Positions 28,827-37,726 of a DNA stretch of 64,000 nt are shown in pieces (position 1 is the first letter of the stretch; each line of letters starts with the position of its first letter). A program made the translations under genes and the position numbers. The DNA is taken from NCBI GenBank assembly GCA_029560875.1, contig JAKQKB010000173.1:124001-188000 (forward strand), given 5' to 3'. Origin of the DNA: Bacteroidota bacterium. Its GTDB lineage: Bacteria > Bacteroidota > Bacteroidia > Bacteroidales > Tenuifilaceae. The notes beneath the pieces were generated by a model. The model saw only the letters and a list, made by a program, of their open reading frames with translations. It ran no database searches and was not told where the DNA came from.

Positions 28827-29426
28827 ATGAAATTAAAAATTAAACATCAGGAAGAATACTCTCGCTTAGAGTTAATTCTTAGAAGTTTTTTTGGAGCCCT
28901 CTACATTATGCTTCCACATGGCTTCCTTTTACTTTTTGTAGGACTTTGGGGTCAAATATTACAAATTGTTGCTTTTTGGGCAATCCTTTTCACCGGAAAA
29001 TACCCTAAGAGTTTATTCGATTTTCAAGTAGGTCTATTACGTTGGGGTATTAGGGTAAATGCCAGATACTATAACCTATCCGATGGTTATCCTGCTTTTG
29101 GAATAAAAGGTACCGATGAGTTCACCTCATTAGAAGTTGAATACCCTGAGAATGTTAGCCGTGGTTTAATGCTTGTACGTTTACTATTTGGTGGCATCTA
29201 TGTATACATCCCTCACTTTTTTATTCTTTTCTTCCGTGGTATTTTTGTAATGATTCTTGCATTCCTAGCTTGGTGGATTGTTCTATTTACAGCTAATTAT
29301 CCTGAATCGTTCCATAACTGGGTAGTAGGACAACTACGTTGGGGTACTCGCGTTAGCCTATACATGAACTATATGACTGACACTTATCCAGCATTTACTG
29401 GCGACGAACTTCCTGAAGAGGTATAA
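28827..29426 (+). CDS. DUF4389 membrane protein with internal duplication
   Basis: 199 residues from the ATG at 28827 (the reading from a TTG at 28803 is rejected). Two similar halves: each has an arginine-led amphipathic helix, two membrane segments containing (M/I)P H and F(A/L)xW, then YPxSxxxxxVGxLRWGxRV and a terminal xYPAF. This repeat is the DUF4389 pattern. Function unknown. A terminator follows directly, so it is separate from the next two genes. Confidence 0.85.
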   Translation: MKLKIKHQEEYSRLELILRSFFGALYIMLPHGFLLLFVGLWGQILQIVAFWAILFTGKYPKSLFDFQVGLLRWGIRVNARYYNLSDGYPAFGIKGTDEFTSLEVEYPENVSRGLMLVRLLFGGIYVYIPHFFILFFRGIFVMILAFLAWWIVLFTANYPESFHNWVVGQLRWGTRVSLYMNYMTDTYPAFTGDELPEEV

Positions 29427-29445
29427 AAACATTATAAATACTGAT

Positions 29446-29478
29446 AAAGAGAAGTATTACACATACTTCTCTTTTCTT
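29446..29478 (+). terminator. Terminator after the DUF4389 gene
   Basis: 11-bp perfect stem (29446-29456 with 29464-29474), 7-base loop, followed by TCTTATG. The T-run is short, but the stem is long. Confidence 0.65.
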
Positions 29479-29503
29479 ATGTCAAATAACTAAAATTTTA
29501 ATT

Positions 29504-29992
29504 ATGGAATTTCATCCAATACCACAGCCTGAAGAGGTTAGTGAAAGAGAGAAACAAGATGCAATGGGTGCATACCTTATGATGTTTGCAACAACTGCTT
29601 TAGGCTTACCATTGCCAATTGTTAACATGATTGCATCGGTGGTGTATTTTTTCGTAAACAAATCGAAAGGTCGTTTTGTGCAATTCCATTCACTACAATC
29701 GATGTATTCCCAAATACCAGTATCGTTGCTAAATAGTTATCTTATTGTTTGGGCTGTTTACATATTTGCTAACGATGCTGCCTTCACTAATGTATTTTGG
29801 GGGTTATTGATTACTGCAGGTATCTTCAACCTTTTTTACTTTATATTTAGTATTATTGGCGCAGTTAAGGCTTACCATGGTCGTTTCTACTATTTCTTGT
29901 TTTTTGGTAAAATAGCATATATCCAAGCATACAAAATAAAAAACGAAACAGAAGTTAAGCAACAGCAAATGAATATGCCCCCTAAAATGTAA
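29504..29992 (+). CDS. DUF4870-like membrane protein
   Basis: 162 residues with about four membrane segments. KSKGRFVQFHSLQSM and the charged N-terminal ...EREKQDAMGAYLMMF fit the DUF4870/Tic20-like small membrane family. A polar tail (KQQQMNMPPKM) follows the last helix. Function unknown. The M48 protease gene begins 5 bases later, so the two are co-transcribed and may act together at the membrane. Confidence 0.8.
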   Translation: MEFHPIPQPEEVSEREKQDAMGAYLMMFATTALGLPLPIVNMIASVVYFFVNKSKGRFVQFHSLQSMYSQIPVSLLNSYLIVWAVYIFANDAAFTNVFWGLLITAGIFNLFYFIFSIIGAVKAYHGRFYYFLFFGKIAYIQAYKIKNETEVKQQQMNMPPKM

Positions 29993-29997
29993 TTGCA

Positions 29998-30780
29998 ATG
30001 AAAAAAGTACTTATTGAATTGCTTATTCTGCTTGGTATTGGAGGTGTCCTCTGGGCAGTATTTGCAATATTTATTAAGATGCCCGAACGCCCTACTTTAA
30101 TTTCAATTGAGAATGAGCAATCTATTGGCGAACGTTATGCTAACAGTATTCTACAACTTAATGGATTCACTGAGAAGAACGATTTGTATATTGATTCTGT
30201 TCTCGCCGTAACCGCTGATACCTTAAAAAATATTCAGGATGATGCAAAGTACGACTATAAGTTTATTTTGGTTGATAACGAAATGGTTAATGCCTTTGCA
30301 CTACCAGGAGGTTACATAATTATCACCACCGGATTAATCAAATTCTGCGAGACACCAGAAGAATTACTATCGGTTATATGTCACGAAATTGGACATATCG
30401 AAAAACGTCACGTAGTTAGTAGATTGGTTAAGGATATTGGATTAACTCTTTTAACGTCTAACGACCCTTATGTTTCAGGTGAAATTGCTAAAGAGTTACT
30501 TTCGCAAGGCTATAACAGAGAGCAGGAGGAGGAGTCAGACCTATTCGCCTGCGAGTTACTATTAAAATGCAACCTTGAGCCCCGTGCAATGGCATCGTTC
30601 TTTAGGCGGTTAAAAGAGAAGAACGAGAATGGCATTTACGACAATTTTGAGATACTCTCGTCGCATCCCAATATGAATAAACGGGTTAAAAACGTATTAG
30701 CTTTCAAAGTTCCTGATGGTTTTACAGCAAAGGAATCGTGGATAAATATTGACGAAATGAAAAAAAGGGTGGAACAATAA
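29998..30780 (+). CDS. M48-family zinc metalloprotease
   Basis: 260 residues: one N-terminal membrane anchor (residues 5-25), then an M48 catalytic domain. HEIGHIEKRH holds zinc ligands H129 and H133 with the general base Glu130; the third ligand is in the REQEEESDLFA segment about 60 residues later. The family degrades misfolded or membrane-associated proteins (HtpX, BepA/LoiP types). The single anchor and short length are closest to BepA/LoiP-like periplasmic forms without the TPR repeats. Its stop codon lies inside the following terminator. Confidence 0.92.
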   Translation: MKKVLIELLILLGIGGVLWAVFAIFIKMPERPTLISIENEQSIGERYANSILQLNGFTEKNDLYIDSVLAVTADTLKNIQDDAKYDYKFILVDNEMVNAFALPGGYIIITTGLIKFCETPEELLSVICHEIGHIEKRHVVSRLVKDIGLTLLTSNDPYVSGEIAKELLSQGYNREQEEESDLFACELLLKCNLEPRAMASFFRRLKEKNENGIYDNFEILSSHPNMNKRVKNVLAFKVPDGFTAKESWINIDEMKKRVEQ

Positions 30781-30797
30781 TCCACCCTTATTTTTTT
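30765..30797. terminator. Bidirectional terminator overlapping two stop codons
   Basis: 9-bp perfect stem aagggtgga/tccaccctt (30765-30773, 30781-30789), 7-base loop, with A-run before and T-run after. The M48 stop is in the loop and the kinase stop starts in the second arm, so both convergent genes end within the hairpin. Confidence 0.85.
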
Positions 30798-32839
30798 GAT
30801 AAAATCTCCTTAAATATATCGTACAACTCACCGGATTTTATTGGTTTTGTGATATAGTAATTGCAACCCGCTTCAATGGCCAACTGCCGCTCCTCAGTCA
30901 TAGCATAAGCTGTTTGGGCTACAATTGGTATTCTGGTATTATTTTCACGAATTATTTTAACTGCTTCGTAGCCGTTCATTACTGGCATTTTAATATCCAT
31001 CAAAACAAAGTCAACATTATTTTGATAAAAAATATCAATAGCCTCCTGTCCATTATTAGCCCTAAGTAAATTAGCATTGGTACTTTCTAACAACTTCTGC
31101 AATAACAGGTAGTTATAGTAATCGTCCTCAGCAATAAGAATGGTTTTATCCTTTAAATCGATATGGTTTGATTCTACAATTTCATTCTCAACAGAAGAAT
31201 GCATTTGCTCATATGGTAAGGTAAAGAAAAAAGTTGAGCCTTTATTTGGCTCAGACTCAATCCATATTTCGCCTCCCATCATCTCGATAATAGATTTACA
31301 AATCGACAAACCCAACCCTGTTCCGCCATAGCCACGAGACAACTTATCATCAACCTGCCTGAACCGTTCAAAAATTAAATCGTGAAACTCCTTGGGAATT
31401 CCAATACCAGTATCCTTAACGTAAAACTCCAGATGAGTATTCTTTAACTTATAGCCAAACCCAACAGAACCTTCATTGGTAAACTTAATGGCATTGCTTA
31501 GCAGGTTATTTACTATCTGTGTTAACCGATGCTCGTCGGTATTAATAGAGTCAACAGTATCGGGTAATCCATAGCCTACATTTAACCTTAAACCTTTGGG
31601 TTTAGCATTATTGCTATGCAATGAATAAATATTTTCGAGTAATCTGTTGAGTTTAACAGTATCATAGATGATTTTAAGTTGACCTGCCTCAATCATCGAA
31701 ATATCAATAATATCGTTAATAACATTCAATAATTGCTTAGAGCTATTATTAATGATTTCGATAAAATCGTAAGTTGATTTCTCGCTCAAATTCCCTTTTA
31801 GGATAACCTCCGAAAAACCCTGAATGGCATTCATTGGCGTCCGAATCTCATGACTCATATTGGCCAAAAAGGCTGTTTTAACCCTATTAGCCTCCTCTGC
31901 GGCTTCCTTAGATTTTTTTAATTCAATTTCAATTTTCCTTCGTTCCTGTATTTCGAGAGCCAATAAGGAGTTGTTCTGCCTAATGTTATGGTTCTTGTAT
32001 ATTAAAGTTGATAGAAAAAGTACGATGAGCACAGTAATAATTATCGATAACAAAAAATACTGGGAATGAAAAGCCGACTCGTTAATCCAACCAGTACTTG
32101 GGATTGCAATTAATCGCCATTTACCACTAGGAATAATTACCTCTACAATAACTGGATTCTCACTTAGCAAGGCAGAGTCGCCATAAAACACTTTTCCCAG
32201 TTCGCCTTTTCCGTCGTCACCCTGGATTGCAATCTTTAATTCATCATTCTTAGAAACACCTGATTCATCTAAGATTTTATCGTAATGGGCTACAATTGAT
32301 GCCATACCCCAATACCTTTCTGTACTATCTTTGCATATTAAGTATATTGGGGACCTATTGATAAGGCCAATACCCCCTTGAACAAGGTTAACGGGACCTG
32401 CTAACAATGGTCGTTTTTCCTGCATTGCCCTCACAACAGACTCTCGCTGTTGTTCATTTTTCATATACTCAAGCCCGACAGCCTTTTCGTTTCCTTTTAG
32501 CGGATAAACCAATTGAACTATATTGTTGGGCGCTACAGCAACATTTCTAATATTTGGATTCTCGCTAATTGCAAGAGCACACAAGGCTTCAAATTGTTCC
32601 TTAGAAATGTCTCCCTGATAACGAATTAAATGAACCATCCCCTGAGTGAGGTTAAACGTTGAACGCACAACTCCCTCAAGCCTATTTCCAATGGTTGTTA
32701 TTTCTTTCAAAACAGCCAACCTCTTTACTCCATTTTGTTTTTCAATATCGAGCCTACCTATTAAATAACTTACTGCTAATAGCACTAATGTTATTAGCAC
32801 TATTATTAATTGCGACAAATGAAGTCGAAACTTATTCAT
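30788..32839 (-). CDS. Hybrid sensor histidine kinase with CHASE domain
   Basis: 683 residues. Membrane segment (about 10-28), periplasmic CHASE domain (about 50-240), second membrane segment (about 255-275), coiled coil, HisKA with phospho-accepting H330 in MSHEIRTPMN, HATPase_c (DTGIGIP, GGTGLGLSI boxes), then a receiver domain with phospho-acceptor D615 in FVLMDIKMPVMNG. CHASE domains sense small extracellular ligands. No separate response regulator or Hpt gene is adjacent, so the output must be elsewhere. It is transcribed alone and converges with the M48 gene. Confidence 0.93.
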   Translation of the reverse strand: MNKFRLHLSQLIIVLITLVLLAVSYLIGRLDIEKQNGVKRLAVLKEITTIGNRLEGVVRSTFNLTQGMVHLIRYQGDISKEQFEALCALAISENPNIRNVAVAPNNIVQLVYPLKGNEKAVGLEYMKNEQQRESVVRAMQEKRPLLAGPVNLVQGGIGLINRSPIYLICKDSTERYWGMASIVAHYDKILDESGVSKNDELKIAIQGDDGKGELGKVFYGDSALLSENPVIVEVIIPSGKWRLIAIPSTGWINESAFHSQYFLLSIIITVLIVLFLSTLIYKNHNIRQNNSLLALEIQERRKIEIELKKSKEAAEEANRVKTAFLANMSHEIRTPMNAIQGFSEVILKGNLSEKSTYDFIEIINNSSKQLLNVINDIIDISMIEAGQLKIIYDTVKLNRLLENIYSLHSNNAKPKGLRLNVGYGLPDTVDSINTDEHRLTQIVNNLLSNAIKFTNEGSVGFGYKLKNTHLEFYVKDTGIGIPKEFHDLIFERFRQVDDKLSRGYGGTGLGLSICKSIIEMMGGEIWIESEPNKGSTFFFTLPYEQMHSSVENEIVESNHIDLKDKTILIAEDDYYNYLLLQKLLESTNANLLRANNGQEAIDIFYQNNVDFVLMDIKMPVMNGYEAVKIIRENNTRIPIVAQTAYAMTEERQLAIEAGCNYYITKPIKSGELYDIFKEILSKK

Positions 32840-32933
32840 AAAATACAGTAAGTTAAATAATTAAAAAGACAACAGACATAAGTCTGGCAAATACAATTTA
32901 GTAAAACTAATATGAACTTCAACTTTTTTTGAT

Positions 32934-32966
32934 AAAAAAAACAGCCTGATATTATAAATCAGACTG
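32934..32966 (-). terminator. Terminator of sucD
   Basis: 9-bp stem with one G-U pair (32942-32950 with 32958-32966), 7-base loop; eight T follow on the minus strand. Confidence 0.8.
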
Positions 32967-32990
32967 CTTGATAAATCTATTAATTATAAT

Positions 32991-33863
32991 CTACTTTAAA
33001 GCACCTAGCATTGTTTTTCCAATATCGGCAGGCGATTCAACAACGTGTATCCCGCACTCGCGCATAATCTTCATTTTTGCAGCAGCTGTATCGTCGGCAC
33101 CGCCAATAATTGCTCCAGCATGCCCCATCCTACGACCCTTAGGGGCGGTTTGTCCTGCAATAAAACCTACAACAGGTTTTGTTCCATTCTCCTTAACCCA
33201 CAGAGCAGCATCGGTCTCCATGCTTCCACCAATCTCACCAATCATAACAATACCATGAGTATCGGGATCTTTCATGAAAAGTTTAATAGCATCAAGTATT
33301 GTTGTTCCTATTATTGGATCACCACCAATTCCAATACCAGTACTTTGCCCTAGCCCTAACTTTGTAAGTTGGTCAACAGCCTCATAAGCCAATGTTCCAG
33401 AGCGGGATACCACTCCAATGTGTCCCTTTTTGTGAATAAACCCTGGCATAATCCCAACTTTTGCCTCGTCGGGAGTAATAATGCCGGGGCAATTAGGTCC
33501 AATTAAACGGGTTTGGGGATAATCAACTAAAATATGCTTAACTTTAATCATATCTGCAGTCGGTATTCCTTCGCTAATGCATACAATCAATTTTATTCCT
33601 GCAGCTGCAGCTTCCAGAATACCATCAGCCGCGTAAGCAGGCGGAACAAATATTATAGAAACATCAGCCCCCGTTTTTCTTACAGCATCATCAACAGTAT
33701 TAAAAACAGGTAAATCAAGGTGCATTTCACCACCTTTTCCTGGCGTTACCCCCCCAACCACATTGGTTCCATACTCAATCATTTGTGTTGCGTGGAAAGT
33801 ACCTTCGCCTCCAGTAAATCCTTGTACTATTACTCGTGAGTTCTTATTAACAAGTATGCTCAT
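32991..33863 (-). CDS. sucD: Succinate-CoA ligase subunit alpha
   Basis: 290 residues, the standard length. The CoA-binding Rossmann domain ([31 protein letters not shown]) precedes the ligase domain with the phosphohistidine in GHAGAIIGG. It interconverts succinyl-CoA and succinate with formation of ATP or GTP. The beta subunit gene sucC is normally adjacent but is not found on either side here, so it must be located elsewhere. Divergent from malic enzyme, 220 bases apart. Confidence 0.95.
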   Translation of the reverse strand: MSILVNKNSRVIVQGFTGGEGTFHATQMIEYGTNVVGGVTPGKGGEMHLDLPVFNTVDDAVRKTGADVSIIFVPPAYAADGILEAAAAGIKLIVCISEGIPTADMIKVKHILVDYPQTRLIGPNCPGIITPDEAKVGIMPGFIHKKGHIGVVSRSGTLAYEAVDQLTKLGLGQSTGIGIGGDPIIGTTILDAIKLFMKDPDTHGIVMIGEIGGSMETDAALWVKENGTKPVVGFIAGQTAPKGRRMGHAGAIIGGADDTAAAKMKIMRECGIHVVESPADIGKTMLGALK

Positions 33864-33923
33864 GGGTTCTTTTTTTACTGATTATCAATATGCTAAAAAA
33901 CTATGTTGTTCGGCATGTTTTTA

Positions 33924-33931
33924 CAAATATA
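33924..33931 (-). promoter_or_regulatory. Promoter -7 element of sucD
   Basis: TATATTTG on the minus strand matches TAnnTTTG exactly, about 60 bases upstream of the sucD start. No TTTG at the expected spacing; the nearest is 31 bases away. Confidence 0.4.
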
Positions 33932-34083
33932 AGCTAAACCTAACATTTTTTAAAGAAAAATCCAAAGAACAAATGGGTTTAAAAACATAATAATTTAGAT
34001 GAATATAATCGTGGCTTTTAGTAACTTGTGATTCGAAATAATTATTTCCGGTGAATTTATAATTCTTTAAAAACTAAGCCAAT

Positions 34084-35544
34084 ATGAGCAGAGTGAACCT
34101 TAAACTTGAGAAGCTTGGCGATATGTTTCCAGATAATTGGACTGAGGAGCAAAGAGCCAAAGGCAAAACCCTATTCTTGAAATACCTGAGCGAGAAGGCT
34201 CATAAATTCTATGGAGGCAAGGTACAAATTGCCCCAAAGGCACCAGTACTAGGCTTTAACTGGTTCAATGTTTGGTACACTCCTGGTGTATCCAAAGTAT
34301 CTACAACCATTCGAGATAATAACGACACATCGTTCGAACTAAGCAACCGTGGAAATTTGGTGGCAGTGGTAAGTGATTCAACTCGAGTACTTGGCGATGG
34401 CGACTGCACCCCCGCTGGTGGACTTGGTGTTATGGAAGGAAAGGCATTCCTTATGAAATACCTTGGCGGTGTTGATGCTGTTGCTCTTTGTATAGATAGT
34501 AAAGGAAAAGACGGCAAAAACGACCCCGAAAAAATTATCGATTTTGTAAAAATGTGCCAGCACAGCTTTGGAGCTGTTAATCTTGAAGATATTTCTCAAC
34601 CTAACTGCTATAGAGTACTTGATGTTCTTCGCGAAGAGTGCAATATTCCCGTTTGGCACGACGATGCTCAAGGAACCGCTTGTGTTACATTGGCAGGTAT
34701 ACTTAATGCACTTAAACTGGTGAATAAAAAGTTGAGCGAAGTAAAAATTGTTTACTTTGGCGCAGGTGCCTCAAACACAACCATTGCAAGACTTATTATT
34801 ACCGACGGTGGCGATCCCAAGAAAATGATTATGTTCGACTCGCACGGTGGATTACATAAAAACCGCGAGGATATTAAGGCTGACAAACGTTTCTACCGTA
34901 AATGGGAGATTTGCGAGCAAACCAACCCCAATTGCATCGACACCATGGAAGAGGCCATGAAAGATGCAGATGTGCTAATCTCATTATCAACCCCAGGTCC
35001 CGATACTATTAAGCAGGATTGGGTAAGAGCTATGGGTAATAAATCCATTGTTTTTGCCTGTGCAAACCCAGTTCCAGAAATTTATCCCTACGCAGCAAAA
35101 GAGGCTGGTGCCTACATTGTAGCTACAGGTCGTGGTGATTTTCCAAATCAGGTAAATAACTCAATAGGTTTCCCCGGCATTCTAAAGGGAGCGTTAATGG
35201 TTCGCGCATCGAAAATTACAGATGCTATGGCCATTGCAGCAGCACACTCATTGGCAAATTACGCCGAAAAGCGTGGAATTACCATCGACAACATTGTTCC
35301 AACAATGGACGAAGCCGATGTATTCCCTGTTGAGGCTGCCGATGTAGCAATGCAAGCCATTAAGGATGGTGTAGCTCGTACTAAAATGACCTGGGACGAG
35401 GCTTACCAAATGGCCAAGAAAGACATTGAGTACTCACGCTCAATGGCAAAATCGTTACACGACAATGGATTTATAGCCGACCCTCCAGTTGAAATGCTTG
35501 AGGATGCACTGGATTGGACTGTAAAACAAATAGAAGACAAGTAA
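34084..35544 (+). CDS. Malic enzyme (oxaloacetate-decarboxylating malate dehydrogenase)
   Basis: 486 residues; a stand-alone malic enzyme without the phosphotransacetylase-like C-terminal domain found in MaeB. N-terminal and NAD(P)-binding domains are complete: DSTRVLGDGDCTPAGGLGVM, NLEDISQPNCYRVLD, VWHDDAQGTACVTLAGILNA and YFGAGASNTTIARL. It converts malate to pyruvate and CO2 with reduction of NAD(P). Its neighbour sucD also acts on a C4 metabolite, but the two are on opposite strands. A clear terminator follows. Confidence 0.93.
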   Translation: MSRVNLKLEKLGDMFPDNWTEEQRAKGKTLFLKYLSEKAHKFYGGKVQIAPKAPVLGFNWFNVWYTPGVSKVSTTIRDNNDTSFELSNRGNLVAVVSDSTRVLGDGDCTPAGGLGVMEGKAFLMKYLGGVDAVALCIDSKGKDGKNDPEKIIDFVKMCQHSFGAVNLEDISQPNCYRVLDVLREECNIPVWHDDAQGTACVTLAGILNALKLVNKKLSEVKIVYFGAGASNTTIARLIITDGGDPKKMIMFDSHGGLHKNREDIKADKRFYRKWEICEQTNPNCIDTMEEAMKDADVLISLSTPGPDTIKQDWVRAMGNKSIVFACANPVPEIYPYAAKEAGAYIVATGRGDFPNQVNNSIGFPGILKGALMVRASKITDAMAIAAAHSLANYAEKRGITIDNIVPTMDEADVFPVEAADVAMQAIKDGVARTKMTWDEAYQMAKKDIEYSRSMAKSLHDNGFIADPPVEMLEDALDWTVKQIEDK

Positions 35545-35566
35545 AAACGAATACTTTAATAATTTG

Positions 35567-35595
35567 CCCCTCGATATTTTCGAGGGGTTTTGTTT
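35567..35595 (+). terminator. Terminator of the malic enzyme gene
   Basis: 7-bp stem cccctcg/cgagggg with a 7-base loop, followed by TTTTGTTTT. Confidence 0.9.
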
Positions 35596-35663
35596 TATTA
35601 TTTGGCAAACTTTTATAACATGTCGATTAAACTTTAAAAAAACATATCATTCAAATGTCATAA

Positions 35664-35695
35664 TTGCAAGTTTTTAATTTAAAAAACTATTTTTG
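35664..35695 (+). promoter_or_regulatory. Promoter of the NSS symporter operon
   Basis: TTG (35664-35666), 21-base spacer, TATTTTTG (35688-35695), an exact -7 match. Predicted start near 35702, about 29 bases before the ATG. Confidence 0.7.
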
Positions 35696-35730
35696 AGAAA
35701 ATTTAACCAAACTATCCTAAACCAAACCAA

Positions 35731-37554
35731 ATGAGTAGTAACTTAAAACCAGGAACCGAAGCTTGGGGGTCGAGGGTTGGCCTTGTCCTTGCTATGGCAG
35801 GAAATGCCGTGGGCTTTGGTAATTTCTTGCGCTTTCCTGTGCAAGCCGTGCAGAACGGAGGTGGCGCGTTTATTATACCCTACCTAGTAAGTTTAGTTTT
35901 ACTTGGGCTTCCACTTCTTTTAATTGAATGGTCATCGGGAAGGTATGGCGGTAAATACGGGTACCATACAACCCCTATGATTCTCCAAAAAATGAGCAAC
36001 CGTAAGTTCTGGATGTACATTGGCGTTTTTGGTATTTTCAGCAATATTGCCATTGCATCGTACTACTGCTACATGGAGAGCTGGACAATCTCATACGTTT
36101 ACCACTCCATAGTAGGTACGTTCAGTGGAATGGACCAGCATCAGGTTGCATCGTTTTTTAGTGGATACTTAGATGTTACAACATCTAGCACAGGAATACC
36201 CTTTGAGGCAATTCTATTCTTCCTGCTTTGTTTAGGATTAAACATTTGGATTTTGAGTAAAGGATTAAGCGAGGGCATTGAAAAGGCTGCAAAGATTGGT
36301 GTTCCGCTACTAATATTTTTTGGAATATTCTTAGCAATTAAAGGCATTTCATTAAAAGCAGGTACCGATGGAGCTTCGTTCGATGGAGTTTTAGGACTTA
36401 ATTTCCTTTGGACTCCAGAATTCGATTCATTAACAAATCCTAAAGTATGGCTAGCTGCTGCAGGCCAGATATTCTTTACGCTATCGGTTGGTATGGGATG
36501 TATTCACGCTTACGCATCCTACGTTGGGTCGAAAGATGATATTGCTTGTAACTCAATGTCGGCTGGGTTTATGAACGAGTTTGTTGAGATTGTTTTGGGG
36601 AGTTCAATTATTATCCCTATTGCAATTGGTTATTTTGGAATTGATAAGGTTGTGGAGCTAACCAATCTTGGTGGTTTGGGTCTTGGTTTCAGAACAATGC
36701 CTTTCTTATTTGCTCAGTGGGGCGAAGTGATGTCTGCTTTAGCAGGTGTAGCTTTTTTTGGATTGCTATTCTTTGCAGGTATTACATCTTCTTTAGCAAT
36801 GGGAACACCTGTTGTTGGCTTTTTTAGGGATGAATACGGATGGAGTAGGAAAAAGGCTGCAATTGGATTTGGATTATCAATACTAATACTTGGTTTACCA
36901 ACTGTACTATTCTTCCAAGAAGGCGTTTTCGATGAGTATGACTACTGGGGAGGAACTGTAGCGCTCTTTGTTTTCGCAATGTTTGAATCGATTATGTTTG
37001 CATGGGTATTTGGTTTGGATAAAGGTTGGAAGGAGATAACAGAAGGAGCCGATATTAAACTACCAAGAATATTTATTCCTATTCTAAAATACGTAACCCC
37101 TGTAATTTTGATTGTTGTCTTCGTGAGTTCACTTATTCGTCCTGAGAATGATGAATGGTCGAAACTAAGTTTTACTGGATGGAAAGTCCATAACGAGAGT
37201 ATAATTGGACAGATAACCCACAAGGGCATTGGCCCAAATAAAGACTACTTTGTCAATGAATTCTATTCCGAGGGCTCAGGTATTGTACAAGGTATTGTTA
37301 AGGAAAACTCTAGGGACTTCTTGCAAGTAGACAACAATGGCAACTCAAGGCTATATCTTGTAAAGAAAAACTACGAGGTGGTTGTGAAGCAAGGTGAGGT
37401 TGTTGAAGTTGGCACTCCTATTTTTAAAGGAAACATCATAAATAGGGTTTTCTATATAGATATGGCGCGAATACTGCTTCTGAGCTTATTCATTGGAATT
37501 GCTATTATGGTTTACTTTGCATACAACCGTAGGAAAAAACTAAATCTACTTTAA
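35731..37554 (+). CDS. NSS-family sodium symporter with an inserted soluble domain
   Basis: 607 residues; ordinary bacterial NSS proteins (LeuT, MetP) are about 450-550. TM1 carries the sodium/substrate signature GNAVGFGNFLRFPVQAVQNG with the unwound glycine region; about 11 membrane helices follow up to residue 465. Then comes an extra soluble segment of about 105 residues (470-575) before a last helix (575-600). Its end, VVVKQGEVVEVGTPIFKGNI, resembles a barrel-sandwich (biotinyl/lipoyl or M23-like) hairpin but without the modified lysine. The family imports amino acids. A MetS-like small gene follows 2 bases later. Confidence 0.92.
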   Translation: MSSNLKPGTEAWGSRVGLVLAMAGNAVGFGNFLRFPVQAVQNGGGAFIIPYLVSLVLLGLPLLLIEWSSGRYGGKYGYHTTPMILQKMSNRKFWMYIGVFGIFSNIAIASYYCYMESWTISYVYHSIVGTFSGMDQHQVASFFSGYLDVTTSSTGIPFEAILFFLLCLGLNIWILSKGLSEGIEKAAKIGVPLLIFFGIFLAIKGISLKAGTDGASFDGVLGLNFLWTPEFDSLTNPKVWLAAAGQIFFTLSVGMGCIHAYASYVGSKDDIACNSMSAGFMNEFVEIVLGSSIIIPIAIGYFGIDKVVELTNLGGLGLGFRTMPFLFAQWGEVMSALAGVAFFGLLFFAGITSSLAMGTPVVGFFRDEYGWSRKKAAIGFGLSILILGLPTVLFFQEGVFDEYDYWGGTVALFVFAMFESIMFAWVFGLDKGWKEITEGADIKLPRIFIPILKYVTPVILIVVFVSSLIRPENDEWSKLSFTGWKVHNESIIGQITHKGIGPNKDYFVNEFYSEGSGIVQGIVKENSRDFLQVDNNGNSRLYLVKKNYEVVVKQGEVVEVGTPIFKGNIINRVFYIDMARILLLSLFIGIAIMVYFAYNRRKKLNLL

Positions 37555-37556
37555 CT

Positions 37557-37664
37557 ATGAATACATCAGCACTAATAACAATAATTCTGGTATGGGGAGT
37601 AGTTTTTTACTTTACCGGATACTTTTTCTACAAAGTGTTAACCAATAAGAAAAAGGAAGATTAA
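37557..37664 (+). CDS. MetS-like small subunit of the NSS transporter
   Basis: 35 residues: MNTSALITIILVWG, one membrane helix through about residue 27, and a Lys-rich cytoplasmic tail (TNKKKED). It starts 2 bases after the transporter stop. This is the size, topology and position of MetS, the accessory subunit first known from the methionine importer MetPS. Its partner here is the NSS protein upstream. No other function is suggested by the sequence. Confidence 0.8.
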   Translation: MNTSALITIILVWGVVFYFTGYFFYKVLTNKKKED

Positions 37665-37690
37665 CAAAGATTATGCAATAGATAAAAATA

Positions 37691-37710
37691 AAACCCCAAC
37701 ATTGGGGTTT
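37691..37710. terminator. Bidirectional terminator
   Basis: Stem aaacccca/tggggttt (37691-37698, 37703-37710) with a 4-base loop, A-rich on one side and T-rich on the other. It can end both the symporter operon and the convergent ABC-F gene. Confidence 0.85.
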
Positions 37711-37726
37711 TATTTTTATGAGTTAT

